A DNA stretch of 64,000 nucleotides from Pseudoroseicyclus aestuarii (GCF_003217255.1 NZ_QJTE01000001.1:124001-188000), one strand, 5' to 3'; positions 36,557 to 46,605 are shown, counted from the stretch's first letter. Notes: generated from the letters alone by a model not told the origin. Translations and numbers: made by a program.

Positions 36557-37180
36557 ATGCAACACATCACCTTCGGCTTCACGTCCCTGCACACCCGCGG
36601 CGAGGCCTTCTTCGGCTTTCTCGCCCTCAGGAAGCGGTTCTTCGTCGATACCCTGAACTGGGACATCCCGCATGATTCGGTTCTGGAGATGGATCAGTAC
36701 GACAATCCACTGGCCCATTATTCACTGGTCCTGCGCGACGGGATGGTGATCGGCGGGGCGCGCACCATGCCGACCACGGCGCAATGGGGGCAGCACAGCT
36801 ACATGCTGCGAGACGCCCTGATGGGCAAGCTGGGGGATATCCCCCCCGCGGTCATGCCCGGCGACGTCGCCAGCCCCGAGGTCTGGGAATGCACTCGCCT
36901 CGTCATCTCGGACGAGGTGAAGGGGGCGACCGACCGCGCGCGCTGCCTGTCGCTGATCGTCGGCGGGCTTGTCGACGTGGCGGGGCGGGGCGGCGCCTCG
37001 CAGCTGATCTCGCTCTCGCCGCTCTCGCTGACGCGCACGCTGCGGCAGCTGGGCTTCGGGGCAGAGCGGCTGGGCGAGCCTTACGTCAACGCCACCGACG
37101 GGCGGCGCTACGCGGTCCTGACGATGCCCTGCCGCGCCTCCCAGCGGGTGCGCGAGGTCGAGCAGCCCCTGGCCGCCTGA
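36557..37180 (+). CDS. luxI: acyl-homoserine-lactone synthase (LuxI family)
   Basis: 207 aa. It carries the LuxI invariant residues in order: Arg25 and Phe29 (ALRKRFFV), Trp35 (LNWDI), Asp46 and Asp49 (LEMDQYDN), Arg69 (GGARTMP), Glu111 and Arg114 (WECTRLVISDE). It makes an N-acyl-homoserine lactone from S-adenosylmethionine and an acyl-ACP or acyl-CoA; the acyl chain length cannot be read from sequence. It is preceded by luxR and a strong GGAGAGG site. A hairpin follows before the convergent purB end. Confidence 0.93.
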   Translation: MQHITFGFTSLHTRGEAFFGFLALRKRFFVDTLNWDIPHDSVLEMDQYDNPLAHYSLVLRDGMVIGGARTMPTTAQWGQHSYMLRDALMGKLGDIPPAVMPGDVASPEVWECTRLVISDEVKGATDRARCLSLIVGGLVDVAGRGGASQLISLSPLSLTRTLRQLGFGAERLGEPYVNATDGRRYAVLTMPCRASQRVREVEQPLAA

Positions 37181-37205
37181 GGCGGGTCTTTTAGGGGGGA
37201 CTGCG

Positions 37206-37232
37206 ACGGGCGGCGCCGGTGGCGCCGCCCGT
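37206..37232. terminator. hairpin between luxI and purB
   Basis: Perfect 12-bp stem ACGGGCGGCGCC / GGCGCCGCCCGT with loop GGT between convergent genes. There is no U-run on either side. Confidence 0.7.
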
Positions 37233-37238
37233 GCCATG

Positions 37239-38543
37239 CTACGCGCCGAAGACGCGGGCGAAGATGCGGTCGACCTGCTTGGTGTGATAGCCGAGGTCGA
37301 ACTTCTCCTCGATCTGCTGGGGGCTGAGCGCGGCGGTCACCTCCGGATCGGCGAGCAGCTCGGTACGGAAGTCGGCGCCCTGTTCCCAGACCTTCATCGC
37401 GTTGCGCTGCACCAGCGTGTAGGCATCCTCGCGGCTGACGCCGGCCTGCGTCAGCGCCAGCAGCACGCGCTGGCTCATCACGAGGCCGCGGAACTTGTGC
37501 AGGTTCTTCTCCATCGTCTCGGGGTAGACGACCAGCTTCTCGACGACGCCGGCCAGCCGGCTCAGCGCGAAATCGAGGTGCACGGTCGCATCCGGCCCGA
37601 TCCCCCGCTCCACCGAGGAATGCGAGATGTCGCGCTCGTGCCAGAGCGCCACGTTCTCGAGCGCGGGTGTCACGGCAGAGCGGACCAGCCGGGCGAGGCC
37701 GGTCAGGTTCTCGGTCAGGACCGGGTTGCGCTTGTGCGGCATCGCCGAGGAGCCCTTCTGCCCCTTGGAGAAGAACTCTTCCGCCTCGAGAACCTCGGTG
37801 CGCTGCATGTGCCGGATCTCGGTGGCGATGTTCTCGATCGAGCTGGCAAGGACGCCCAGCGTGGCGAAGAACATCGCGTGCCGGTCGCGCGGGATGACCT
37901 GCGTGCTGATCGGCTCGGGCGCCAGGCCCATGGCGGCGCAGACATGCTCTTCGACCGCCGGGTCGATATTGGCGAAGGTGCCGACGGCGCCCGAGATCGC
38001 GCCCGTCGCCACCTCGGCGCGCGCGGCCTTCAGCCGGGCGAGGTTGCGATCCCATTCGGCGTAGAAGCGCGCGAAGGTCAGGCCCATCGTCGTCGGCTCG
38101 GCATGGATGCCGTGGCTGCGACCGATGCGCACCGTGTCCTTGTGCTCGTAGGCGCGGGTCTTCAGCGCCTCCATCAGCCGCTCCACATCCGCGATCAGCA
38201 GGTCGGCGGCGCGGGTCAGCTGCACGTTCAGCGTGGTGTCCAGCACGTCCGAGCTGGTCATCCCCTGGTGCACGAAGCGCGCCTGCCCGTCGCCGATGAA
38301 CTCCGCGAGGTGGGTCAGGAAGGCGATGACGTCGTGCTTGGTGACGGACTCGATCTCGTCGATGCGGGCGACGTCGAACTCCGCGTCCTTCGCCTTCCAG
38401 ACGGCCTCGGCGGCCTCCTTCGGGATCACGCCCAGCTCGGCCTGAGCATCGCAGGCATGGGCCTCGATCTCGTACCAGATGCGGTACTTGGTCCGCGCCG
38501 ACCAGATCTCGACCATCTCGGGGCGGGCGTAACGTTCGATCAT
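37239..38543 (-). CDS. purB: adenylosuccinate lyase
   Basis: 434-aa homotetrameric enzyme of the fumarase/aspartase superfamily. It removes fumarate from SAICAR and from adenylosuccinate in purine synthesis. Motifs: MTSSDVLDTTLNVQL, GRSHGIHAEPTTMGL (catalytic His region), and the flexible signature loop KGQKGSSAMPHKRNPVL with the catalytic Ser. Start 38543 has GGGAGG upstream. It is divergent from the DUF6314 gene. The length is usual for the short bacterial form. Confidence 0.97.
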   Translation of the reverse strand: MIERYARPEMVEIWSARTKYRIWYEIEAHACDAQAELGVIPKEAAEAVWKAKDAEFDVARIDEIESVTKHDVIAFLTHLAEFIGDGQARFVHQGMTSSDVLDTTLNVQLTRAADLLIADVERLMEALKTRAYEHKDTVRIGRSHGIHAEPTTMGLTFARFYAEWDRNLARLKAARAEVATGAISGAVGTFANIDPAVEEHVCAAMGLAPEPISTQVIPRDRHAMFFATLGVLASSIENIATEIRHMQRTEVLEAEEFFSKGQKGSSAMPHKRNPVLTENLTGLARLVRSAVTPALENVALWHERDISHSSVERGIGPDATVHLDFALSRLAGVVEKLVVYPETMEKNLHKFRGLVMSQRVLLALTQAGVSREDAYTLVQRNAMKVWEQGADFRTELLADPEVTAALSPQQIEEKFDLGYHTKQVDRIFARVFGA

Positions 38544-38640
38544 CGGCGGGGGCCTCCCGTTGCCTGTTTTCGCGCAGGGTCTTAAGTGGCGGTGCCCCGG
38601 GGGACAAGGCCCGGAGGCGCGCGGGTCAGGGGGCGGCACC

Positions 38641-39063
38641 ATGGACATCGAGGCACGCTTCGGCGGGGACTGGCTGTTGCGCCGCCGCGTGGCGCAGAAG
38701 GGGGCCGGGGGTCTGACGCTGATCGCGCGCCTCGAGGGCCGCGCTTGGCTCGAGCCGGCGGGCAGCGGCCGGCTGCTGTACCGCGAGGCGGGGCAGCTTT
38801 CCCTGCGCGGCGGCCCCGTCCTGCCGGCCGAGCGGCGCCTGATCTGGCAGCCGCGGGGGCACGCGGTGGAGGTGACTTTCGAGGACGGGCGCGCCTTCTT
38901 CACCTTCGATCTGGGGCAGGGCACGGCGACGCCGCATCCCTGCGGCAACGACCTCTACCGGCCGCGCCTGACGCTGCAGGGGCCGGAGGTCTGGTGGCTG
39001 GGATGGGCGGTGACCGGGCCGAACAAGGCGCAGGTGATCGCAAGCCGCTACCGGCGCCCCTGA
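38641..39063 (+). CDS. DUF6314 family protein
   Basis: 140-aa beta-rich cytoplasmic protein. Family hallmarks are the start FGGDWLLRRRVAQKGAGG, LLYREAGQLSL, FEDGRAFFTFDL, HPCGNDLYRPRLTL and the C-terminal GPNKAQVIASRYRR. The fold resembles lipocalin/FABP-like barrels, which hints at a bound ligand, but no function is known. It starts about 100 bp from divergent purB. The stop is 25 bp from the end of the convergent unknown gene. Confidence 0.8.
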   Translation: MDIEARFGGDWLLRRRVAQKGAGGLTLIARLEGRAWLEPAGSGRLLYREAGQLSLRGGPVLPAERRLIWQPRGHAVEVTFEDGRAFFTFDLGQGTATPHPCGNDLYRPRLTLQGPEVWWLGWAVTGPNKAQVIASRYRRP

Positions 39064-39085
39064 GCGGGGCGCCGGAGCGCAGGCA

Positions 39086-40195
39086 TCAGAAGCCCAGCGG
39101 CAGGGAGATCTGGTTGGCGTTCGACAGCGTCGTCAGGATGCACAGCCCCGAGACGGCCAGGGCCGAGATCCGCATCAGCACGGTCTGCGTCCGGCTCCGC
39201 TCGCCCGGCTGGGTGCTGCGCACGCCGCCGGTCGGGGTCGCGGCCTCCAGCGCCGCGTTCACCCGTGCGATTTCGGGATGCATCGGGCGCGGCATGTCCG
39301 GCGTGTCGTTCGCGGGACTGGCGTTCGCGGGGCTGGCGGTGGCCCGCCGGCTGCGCGCCGCGAGGATCTCTGAGGCCGGGACCGGCCGTGCCGGGCGGAC
39401 GCGGGGCTTGTCCTTGCCACCGGCCGGAGCCTCGGCCTCGGCGCGGGGCGCCCCAGCGGCGCGGTTGGCCGGCTTCGCCTGATCCGCGTCGGGAGCGGCT
39501 TCGGCGCCGCGTTCGGCCTGTTGGGCCGATCCGGTCGCGGCGCGCAGCGCCTCCCAATCGATGTCCGCGTCCTCGGGGGGCGTCGCGGGCTGCTGCGGCT
39601 TGCGGTCGATGAAGATGTTCTCACCGCCAGCGGCGGGGCGGGGCGCGGCCTGAACGCGGGGCTTGGCGCGCCGCGCCTTGGACTCCGCCGGCTTGGCCGT
39701 GTCGTCGTAGCGTTGAAGCAGCCGGTCGAACTCGTCGACGGCGGAGGGTCCGAAGCCCGAGTTGGAGGGCTGCGCCGCCTCCAGCGCCTCGACGAGCTCG
39801 TCGATGAGGTCGGGCGAGGCGGGGCCGGCGAGCTGCTTCCAGATGATCCGGTCGGAGGGGTAGCGGCCGCTGACGCGGTCGGCGATCAGCCGGGCCAGAG
39901 CGCCCTGGCGCATCGCCAGGCCGCCGAGTTCGCCCTCGCCAAGCTGGGGGCTTCCGACGCTGATCGTCAGGCAGGTGTCGTAGGCGCCGCGAAGGTCGGG
40001 GGACAGGGCCAGCAGGATGCGCGCGCCCGACAGATCGAAGACGGCGGTGTCCTCGTAATCCCAGGTCAGCTCGCATTTCGTGGAGGGGCCGTCGTGCAGG
40101 GCAAGTTCCAGATCGCTCACCAGACGGCCGAAATCCAGCGCGGGGGCGCTGCGATACAGCAGTTGGGCGACGGTGCTCGTGCTCTGTCCAGACAT
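39086..40195 (-). CDS. hypothetical protein with disordered linker and C-terminal membrane segment
   Basis: 369 aa. The N-terminal half (about 1-165) is folded-looking and contains CELTWDYEDTAVFDLSG, ILLALSPDL and a Gly/Asp-rich strand region. Residues about 170-320 are a low-complexity Ala/Pro/charged linker with repeated AKPAESKARRAKPR-like and ASPANASPAND segments. The end has one hydrophobic helix (TVLMRISALAVSGLCILTTL), suggesting a tail-anchored inner-membrane protein facing the cytoplasm. I do not recognise the family. GGAGG precedes ATG 40195. It lies downstream of glnA on the same strand after a hairpin. Confidence 0.75.
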   Translation of the reverse strand: MSGQSTSTVAQLLYRSAPALDFGRLVSDLELALHDGPSTKCELTWDYEDTAVFDLSGARILLALSPDLRGAYDTCLTISVGSPQLGEGELGGLAMRQGALARLIADRVSGRYPSDRIIWKQLAGPASPDLIDELVEALEAAQPSNSGFGPSAVDEFDRLLQRYDDTAKPAESKARRAKPRVQAAPRPAAGGENIFIDRKPQQPATPPEDADIDWEALRAATGSAQQAERGAEAAPDADQAKPANRAAGAPRAEAEAPAGGKDKPRVRPARPVPASEILAARSRRATASPANASPANDTPDMPRPMHPEIARVNAALEAATPTGGVRSTQPGERSRTQTVLMRISALAVSGLCILTTLSNANQISLPLGF

Positions 40196-40410
40196 ACCGA
40201 CCTCCGATCGTTGGTGCACCAACTATACGCCACTGAGTCTGTGACCCGGCCTAGGTCGAACTGAGGTCAATTGAAGGCAAACTACAATCCGCGCGCCATC
40301 ATTTCGCCGCAATGGGCGAGGGTGTCGGGCTTTGCTGGGGCGGGGTCGGCGCTGCGGAGGACAGCGATCAAAGGCAGGAGGGACGCCCGAAGGCGCCCCT
40401 CGACCGGGTC

Positions 40411-40432
40411 GCGCGGCCCCCGCGGGCCGCGC
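40411..40432 (-). terminator. hairpin after glnA
   Basis: Perfect 9-bp stem GCGCGGCCC / GGGCCGCGC with a 4-nt loop, 12 nt after the glnA stop on the minus strand. No clear U-run, so efficiency is uncertain. Confidence 0.6.
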
Positions 40433-40444
40433 CGTCCGGCAGGT

Positions 40445-41848
40445 TCAGCAGCTGTAGTACAGCTTGTACTCGATGGGGTGCGGGCAATGCTCGTAGGCAT
40501 AGACCTCTTCCCACTTCAGCTCCATGTAGCCCATCAGCTGGTCGCGGGTGAAGACGTCCCCGGCCAGAAGGAACTCGTGGTCCTTCTCAAGCTCTTCCAG
40601 CGCCTCGCGCAGGCTGCCGCAGACGGTCGGGATCTGCGCCAGCTCTTCGGGCGGCAGGTCGTAGAGGTCCTTGTCCGAGGAGGGGCCGGGATCGATCTTG
40701 TTCTTGATGCCGTCGAGACCGGCCATCAGCAGCGCCGAGAAGCACAGGTAGGGGTTCGCCGAGGGATCGGGGAAGCGGGCTTCGATGCGCTTGGCCTTGG
40801 GGCTTTCGGCCCACGGAATACGCACGCAGCCCGAGCGGTTGCGGGCCGAGTAGGCGCGCAGCACCGGTGCCTCGAAGCCCGGGATCAGACGCTTGTAGCT
40901 GTTGGTCGTGGGGTTGGTGATCGCGTTCAGCGCCTTGGCGTGCTTCAGGATGCCGCCGATGAACCACAGCGCTTCCTGGGAGAGGTCGGCATACTTGTCG
41001 CCTGCGAAGAGCGGCTGGCCGTCCTTCCAGACCGACATGTTGACGTGCATGCCGGTGCCGTTGTCGCCCGAGATCGGCTTGGGCATGAAGGTCGCCGACT
41101 TGCCGTAGGCCTGCGCCACGTTGTGGATGACGTACTTGTACTTCTGGATGTCGTCGGCCTGCTTGGTCAGCGTGCCGAAGATCATGCCCAGCTCGTGCTG
41201 CGCGCTGGCAACCTCGTGGTGGTGCTTGTCGACCTTCATGCCGATGCGCTTCATCGTCGACAGCATCTCGGAGCGCATGTCCTGCGCGTCGTCGACCGGG
41301 TTGACCGGGAAGTAGCCGCCCTTGACGCCGGGCCGGTGGCCGGTGTTGCCGATCTCGTACTCGGTATCGGTGTTCCAGGCGCCGTCGATGGCATCGACCT
41401 GGAAGCTGACCTTGTTCATCGAGACGGAGTAGCGGACGTCGTCGAAGATGAAGAACTCGGCCTCGGGGCCCATGAAGGCGGTGTCGCCGATGCCGCTGGC
41501 CTTGAGGTACTCCTCGGCGCGCACGGCGGTTCCGCGCGGGTCGCGGTCGTAGATTTCGCCGGTGTCGGGCTCGACCACGGTGCAGTGCAGGCAGATCGTC
41601 TTCTCGGCGTAGAAGGGATCGATGTAGGCGCTGTCGCCGTCGGGCATCAGCTTCATGTCGGACTGGTCGATCGACTTCCAGCCGGCGATCGACGAGCCGT
41701 CGAACATGAAGCCTTCCTCGAAGAAGTCCTCGTCGACCTGATCGGCCATGACGGTAACGTGCTGCAGCTTGCCGCGCGGATCGGTGAACCGGATGTCGAC
41801 GTATTCGACTTCCTCGTTCTTGATCATCTTCAGGACGTCTGTGCTCAT
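40445..41848 (-). CDS. glnA: glutamine synthetase type I
   Basis: 467-aa dodecameric enzyme making glutamine from glutamate, ammonia and ATP. Motifs: [17 protein letters not shown] near residue 50, [12 protein letters not shown] (metal site), the [23 protein letters not shown]/ammonia block, and [11 protein letters not shown]. The adenylylation Tyr is at about 396 in [11 protein letters not shown], so GlnE control is expected. glnB lies just upstream on the same strand, giving the common alphaproteobacterial glnB-glnA operon with NtrC-type nitrogen control. I looked for a sigma-54 site and did not find a convincing one. Confidence 0.98.
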   Translation of the reverse strand: MSTDVLKMIKNEEVEYVDIRFTDPRGKLQHVTVMADQVDEDFFEEGFMFDGSSIAGWKSIDQSDMKLMPDGDSAYIDPFYAEKTICLHCTVVEPDTGEIYDRDPRGTAVRAEEYLKASGIGDTAFMGPEAEFFIFDDVRYSVSMNKVSFQVDAIDGAWNTDTEYEIGNTGHRPGVKGGYFPVNPVDDAQDMRSEMLSTMKRIGMKVDKHHHEVASAQHELGMIFGTLTKQADDIQKYKYVIHNVAQAYGKSATFMPKPISGDNGTGMHVNMSVWKDGQPLFAGDKYADLSQEALWFIGGILKHAKALNAITNPTTNSYKRLIPGFEAPVLRAYSARNRSGCVRIPWAESPKAKRIEARFPDPSANPYLCFSALLMAGLDGIKNKIDPGPSSDKDLYDLPPEELAQIPTVCGSLREALEELEKDHEFLLAGDVFTRDQLMGYMELKWEEVYAYEHCPHPIEYKLYYSC

Positions 41849-41893
41849 GATGTCACTATTTCCTTCGTGTTGTGTCCGGACCTTCGCCGGAGC

Positions 41894-42265
<372 letters not shown>

Positions 42266-42392
42266 CTAAGATCACGGCGCTTCGGGCACCTCAATTCAAG
42301 CCGCCGGGCTTGGCAAGATCCCGGGCGTGAATGATGGGCATATGATTAAAAGTCGGGATAGTAGCCCAAGAAATGAGCACGAAGGAAACACC

Positions 42393-43916
42393 ATGACCCT
42401 GCTTCCGCTGCCGCTTCTGACCGCCGCCGAAATGCGCGAGGCGGAGGCCGCGGCGATGGCCGGCGGCGCCGTCACCGGGCTTGACCTGATGGAGCGGGCG
42501 GGCGCCGGCGCGGTCGAGGCGCTGCTCGCGCGGCTGGGGCCAGAGGCGCAGGGGCGCGCGCTGGTTCTCTGCGGGCCGGGCAACAACGGCGGAGACGGAT
42601 TCGTCGTGGCGCGGCTGCTGGCGGAGCGGGGCTGGAGAGTGACGGTCCATGCCATGGGCGGGGGGGGCGGCGATGCCGCCACGGCCCGCACCCGCTGGGA
42701 GGCGCTGGGCCCCGTCCGCCCGATGGACGAGGCGGCAGAGGCCGTCGCCGGGACGGAGGCGGCGGTGATCGTCGACGCGCTCTTCGGCACCGGCCTCACC
42801 CGGGCGCTGGATCTGCCGGTGGTGCAGGCGCTTGCCCGGCGGCGGGCGGCGGAGGCGCCGCCCTTCGTGCTGGCGATCGACACGCCCTCGGGCCTCGATG
42901 CCGACAGCGGGCGCGTGCTGGGGCAGGCGGTCTCGGCGGATCTGACGGTCAGCTTCCATACCGCAAAGCCGGGCCATGTCCTTGCCGAGGGACCGGCCCA
43001 CTGCGGCAGCCTGCGGGTCTGCGATATCGGTCTGCCGCCCGCCGAGAGCGCGGCGCGGCTGGTCGCGGCGCCGGAGATCGAGAAGCGCGGCGGCCACAAG
43101 TTCGACTACGGCCATGCGCTGGTGCTCTCGGGCGGGGTCGGGCGCGGCGGCGCGGCGCGGATGGCGGCGCGCGGGGCGCTGCGCATCGGCGCGGGGCTGG
43201 TGACGCTGGGCTGTCCGCCCGCCGCCGTCATCGAGAATGCCGCGCAGTTGGACGCGGTGATGCTGCGCCCGCTGAAGGATGCCGATGCGCTGCGCGCCAT
43301 GCTGGAGGATGCGCGTCTGAACGCCCTCTGCCTTGGCCCCGGCCTCGGCACCTGGGGGCGGGAGGCGGCGCTCACCGCCGCCGCGCTGGCCTCCGGGCGG
43401 CGGGCGGTCCTCGACGGGGATGCGCTGACGCTGATCTCGCAGGACGCGGGGCTGATGGCGGCGCTGCATCCCGGCTGCCTGCTGACCCCGCACGAGGGCG
43501 AGTTCAAGCGCCTCTTTCCGCAGATCCACGAGCGGCTGGTGGCCCCTGCAACCACCGGGCCAGCCGTCTCGCGCATCGATGCCGCGCGGCAGGCCGCAAG
43601 CGAGGCGGGGTGCACCGTGCTCCTCAAAGGGCCGGACACGGTGATCGCCGATCCGTCGGGCGCGGTGCGGGTCCATGCCGGGGTCTACCAGCGGGCCGCG
43701 CCCTGGCTGGCGACGGCGGGGGCGGGCGACACGCTGGCCGGTTTCGCCTGCGGCCTTCTGGCGCGCGGTCTGCCGCCGCTGGAGGCTGCCGCCGCCGCCG
43801 CCTACCTGCACGTCAGCTGCGCGCTGGAGGTGGGCCCGGGCCTGATCGCCGAGGATCTGCCCGAGGCCCTGCCGGCGGTGCTGCGCGGGATGACCCGCGC
43901 CGCGCAGCCGTCTTGA
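42393..43916 (+). CDS. nnr: bifunctional NAD(P)H-hydrate epimerase / ADP-dependent NAD(P)H-hydrate dehydratase
   Basis: 507-aa repair enzyme for hydrated NAD(P)H. The N-terminal YjeF_N epimerase domain (about 10-210) has GLDLMERAG, LCGPGNNGGDGFVVARLL and DALFGTGLTR. The C-terminal ribokinase-like dehydratase domain (about 225-500) has GHALVLSGGVGRGGAARM, ALCLGPGLG, LTPHEGEFKRLFP and the ATAGAGDTLAGF active-site loop. Start 42393 has AAGGA 6 nt upstream. It is divergent from glnB. The photolyase gene starts 30 bp after its stop and may share the transcript. Confidence 0.95.
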   Translation: MTLLPLPLLTAAEMREAEAAAMAGGAVTGLDLMERAGAGAVEALLARLGPEAQGRALVLCGPGNNGGDGFVVARLLAERGWRVTVHAMGGGGGDAATARTRWEALGPVRPMDEAAEAVAGTEAAVIVDALFGTGLTRALDLPVVQALARRRAAEAPPFVLAIDTPSGLDADSGRVLGQAVSADLTVSFHTAKPGHVLAEGPAHCGSLRVCDIGLPPAESAARLVAAPEIEKRGGHKFDYGHALVLSGGVGRGGAARMAARGALRIGAGLVTLGCPPAAVIENAAQLDAVMLRPLKDADALRAMLEDARLNALCLGPGLGTWGREAALTAAALASGRRAVLDGDALTLISQDAGLMAALHPGCLLTPHEGEFKRLFPQIHERLVAPATTGPAVSRIDAARQAASEAGCTVLLKGPDTVIADPSGAVRVHAGVYQRAAPWLATAGAGDTLAGFACGLLARGLPPLEAAAAAAYLHVSCALEVGPGLIAEDLPEALPAVLRGMTRAAQPS

Positions 43917-43946
43917 CCGGCCCGGCGCCGCGCTAGCTTGCCCGGC

Positions 43947-45386
43947 ATGACATCTCCCGTACTCATGTGGTTTCGCCGCGATCTGCGGCTGGCCGATAAT
44001 GCCGCGCTGACGGCGGCGGCCTCTTCCGGCGGCCCCGTCGTTCCGGTCTTTCTCTGCGATGCCGTGCTGGAGGGGGAGGGGGCGGCCCCCCGCTTTCGCC
44101 GCGGCCTCTCGGTCGAGGCGCTGTCGCAGGCGCTCGAGCAGCGGGGAAGCCGGCTGATCCTGCGGCGCGGCAAGGCGGAGGAGATCCTGCCCGCGCTGGC
44201 CGAGGAGCTCGGCGCGAAAGCCGTCCACGCCGGGCGGCTGCATGGCCCGCGCGACAGGGCCAATGACGCCGCCGTCTCCGATGCGCTGACGGCGCGCGGG
44301 ATCGCCTTTACCCTGCACGACGGTCACACGCTGCATCCGCCCGAGGCGGCGCGCACGACGACGGGGGGCAGCTACAAGGTCTTCACCCCCTTCTGGAAGG
44401 CCCTGCGCCAGCGCGATCCCGGCGCCCTCCTGCCCGAGCCGGCGCGACTGCCCGCGCCCGAGGCCTGGCCCGCCAGCGACGATCTGCAGGACTGGGCGCT
44501 GGGCGCGGCGATGCGGCAGGGCGCGGCGGTGGTGCAACCCCATTGCCATGCCGGCGAGGCGGCGGCGCAGGACCGGCTCGAGGCCTTCCTCGGCCGGCTG
44601 GACGATTACACCGAGGCGCGTGACCGGCTGGCCGACAGGGCGACCTCCGGCCTGTCCGAGAATCTGACCTATGGCGAGGTCTCGCCCCGCGCCTGCTGGC
44701 ACGCGGCCTCCCGCGCCCTGCACGAAGGCGGGGCTTCGGGCCGGGGGGCGGAGGCCTTTCGCCGCGAGCTGGTCTGGCGCGATTTCGCCTGGCACCTGAT
44801 GGCCCATGCGCCGGACATGGCGACGACGAACTGGCGCAGCGAGTGGGACGGGTTTCCCTGGGCCGATGGCGGACCGCAGGCCGAGGCCTGGCGCCGCGGC
44901 CGCACCGGCATGGATGTCGTCGATGCCGCGCAGCGCGAAATGTTCGTCACCGGCACCATGCACAATCGCGCGCGGATGATCTCGGCCTCCTACCTGACCA
45001 AGCACCTGATGACCGACTGGCGCGTCGGGCGCGCCTGGTTCGAGGATTGCCTGATCGACTGGGACGAGGCCTCCAATGCCGTGAACTGGCAATGGGTCGC
45101 GGGCTCCGGCGCCGATGCCAGCCCCTTCTTCCGCATCTTCAACCCCGAGACTCAGGCCAGCAAGTTCGACCCCGAGGGGCGCTACCGCCGCGCCTGGATC
45201 GCCGAGGGGCAGGAGAACCCGCCCAAGGGCGCGCTGGCCTATTTCGACGCGATCCCGCGCAGTTGGGGGATGAGCGCCACGGACGCCTATCCGCAGGTGC
45301 CGCTGATCGGCACGCGAGAGGGGCGGGAGCGGGCCCTTGACGCCTACCGCAGCCGCCGCGAAGAGCAGGGCTCCGAAGACGGGTGA
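43947..45386 (+). CDS. phrB: deoxyribodipyrimidine photolyase
   Basis: 479-aa class I cryptochrome/photolyase. The N-terminal antenna domain begins VLMWFRRDLRLADNAAL. The FAD domain includes YGEVSPRACWHAASR, LVWRDFAWHLMAH, MDVVDAAQREMFVTG, MHNRARMISASYLTKHLM and WQWVAGSGADASPFFRIFNP. It repairs UV-induced pyrimidine dimers in DNA with blue light. No strong ribosome-binding site precedes ATG 43947, which suggests coupling to nnr. It is followed by cfa after 4 bp, so nnr-phrB-cfa is likely one operon. Confidence 0.95.
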   Translation: MTSPVLMWFRRDLRLADNAALTAAASSGGPVVPVFLCDAVLEGEGAAPRFRRGLSVEALSQALEQRGSRLILRRGKAEEILPALAEELGAKAVHAGRLHGPRDRANDAAVSDALTARGIAFTLHDGHTLHPPEAARTTTGGSYKVFTPFWKALRQRDPGALLPEPARLPAPEAWPASDDLQDWALGAAMRQGAAVVQPHCHAGEAAAQDRLEAFLGRLDDYTEARDRLADRATSGLSENLTYGEVSPRACWHAASRALHEGGASGRGAEAFRRELVWRDFAWHLMAHAPDMATTNWRSEWDGFPWADGGPQAEAWRRGRTGMDVVDAAQREMFVTGTMHNRARMISASYLTKHLMTDWRVGRAWFEDCLIDWDEASNAVNWQWVAGSGADASPFFRIFNPETQASKFDPEGRYRRAWIAEGQENPPKGALAYFDAIPRSWGMSATDAYPQVPLIGTREGRERALDAYRSRREEQGSEDG

Positions 45387-45390
45387 CTGC

Positions 45391-46605
45391 ATGACCGAAA
45401 TCTTGACGACGACACAGGGGCAGCAGGGCCTGCCGCGGTACTTCGCTGCCGTCTTCTCCCGCGCCGGGGCGATCACCCGCGGGCGCCTCGACGTCGTTCT
45501 GCCCGACGGGCGCCGCTTCCGGGCCGAGGGGGCCGAGCCGGGGCACCTCGCCGAGATCAGGGTCCATGATCCGGGCCTTTTCGCCCGGCTGATCCGCGAG
45601 GGCGATCTGGGCTTCTGCGACGCCTATATCGAGGGCGGCTGGACGACGCCGGACCTCATGGCCTTCATGGACTTCATCCAGGATGGCGCGGAGGCCGCGC
45701 TCGACGGGTTTCCGGGCCAGCGGCTGCTGCGCGCCTGGGAGCGGCTGCGATTCCGCCTGCAGGGCAACAGCAAGGGGCAGGCGCGGCGCAACATCGCCCG
45801 GCACTACGACCTCGGCAATGCCTTCTACGAGCTGTGGCTGGACGAGACGATGACCTATTCCTCGGCGCTGTTCGACGAGGGCGCGCAAAGCCTCGAGGCG
45901 GCGCAGCGGCGCAAGTACGATTCCATCATCGACGAGATGGGCGCCAAGCCCGGCGATCACGTGCTGGAGATCGGCTGCGGCTGGGGCGGCTTCGCCGAGC
46001 ATGCCGCCGGCACCCGCGGGCTCAGGGTCACGGGCCTGACGATCAGCCGCGAGCAATATGACTTCGCCGCCGCGCGCATCGCCGCCGCCGGGCTGCAGGA
46101 CCGCGTGACGCTGAAGCTGCAGGACTACCGCGACGAGCGCGGCCATTACGACGGCATCGCCAGCATCGAGATGTTCGAGGCGGTGGGAGAGCGCTACTGG
46201 CCCGTCTATTTCGAGACGCTCAAAGCGCGGCTGAAGCCGGGGCGCCAGGCCACGCTGCAGGTCATCACCATCGCCGAGGAGCGTTGGGAGGCCTATCGCG
46301 GCGGCGTCGATTTCATCCAGCGCTACATCTTCCCGGGCGGCATGCTGCCCTCGCCCTCGGTGCTGCGGGCGCAGGCGGCGAGCGCCGGGCTCGGCCTCGT
46401 ACGGAGCATCGAGTTCGGCGAAAGCTACAGCCGCACGCTGCGGCACTGGTATGACCGCTTCGAGGCCCGGCGCGACGAGGTCGCGGCGCAGGGCTTCGAC
46501 CAGCGCTTCCGCCGGATGTGGGACCTCTACCTCTGCGCTTGCGCGGGCGCCTTTTCGGGGGGTAACTGCGACGTGACGCAGATCACCCTGGCCCGTCCCG
46601 CCTAG
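45391..46605 (+). CDS. cfa: cyclopropane-fatty-acyl-phospholipid synthase
   Basis: 404-aa SAM-dependent methyltransferase that adds a methylene bridge to unsaturated acyl chains of membrane phospholipids. The N-terminal lipid-binding part has LGFCDAYIEGGWTTPDL; the catalytic part has NIARHYDLGNAFYELWLDE, TYSSALF, the SAM motif VLEIGCGWGGFAEHAAG, SIEMFEAVGERYW and a late RHWYDRFEA. It acts at the inner leaflet and raises acid and stress tolerance. It starts 4 bp after phrB and is followed 38 bp later by trgA. Confidence 0.95.
   Translation: MTEILTTTQGQQGLPRYFAAVFSRAGAITRGRLDVVLPDGRRFRAEGAEPGHLAEIRVHDPGLFARLIREGDLGFCDAYIEGGWTTPDLMAFMDFIQDGAEAALDGFPGQRLLRAWERLRFRLQGNSKGQARRNIARHYDLGNAFYELWLDETMTYSSALFDEGAQSLEAAQRRKYDSIIDEMGAKPGDHVLEIGCGWGGFAEHAAGTRGLRVTGLTISREQYDFAAARIAAAGLQDRVTLKLQDYRDERGHYDGIASIEMFEAVGERYWPVYFETLKARLKPGRQATLQVITIAEERWEAYRGGVDFIQRYIFPGGMLPSPSVLRAQAASAGLGLVRSIEFGESYSRTLRHWYDRFEARRDEVAAQGFDQRFRRMWDLYLCACAGAFSGGNCDVTQITLARPA

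Noticed and set aside
42291-45476. Minus-strand open frame of about 1060 codons opposite nnr and phrB
   Set aside because: Antisense shadow of two well-recognised genes on the plus strand.
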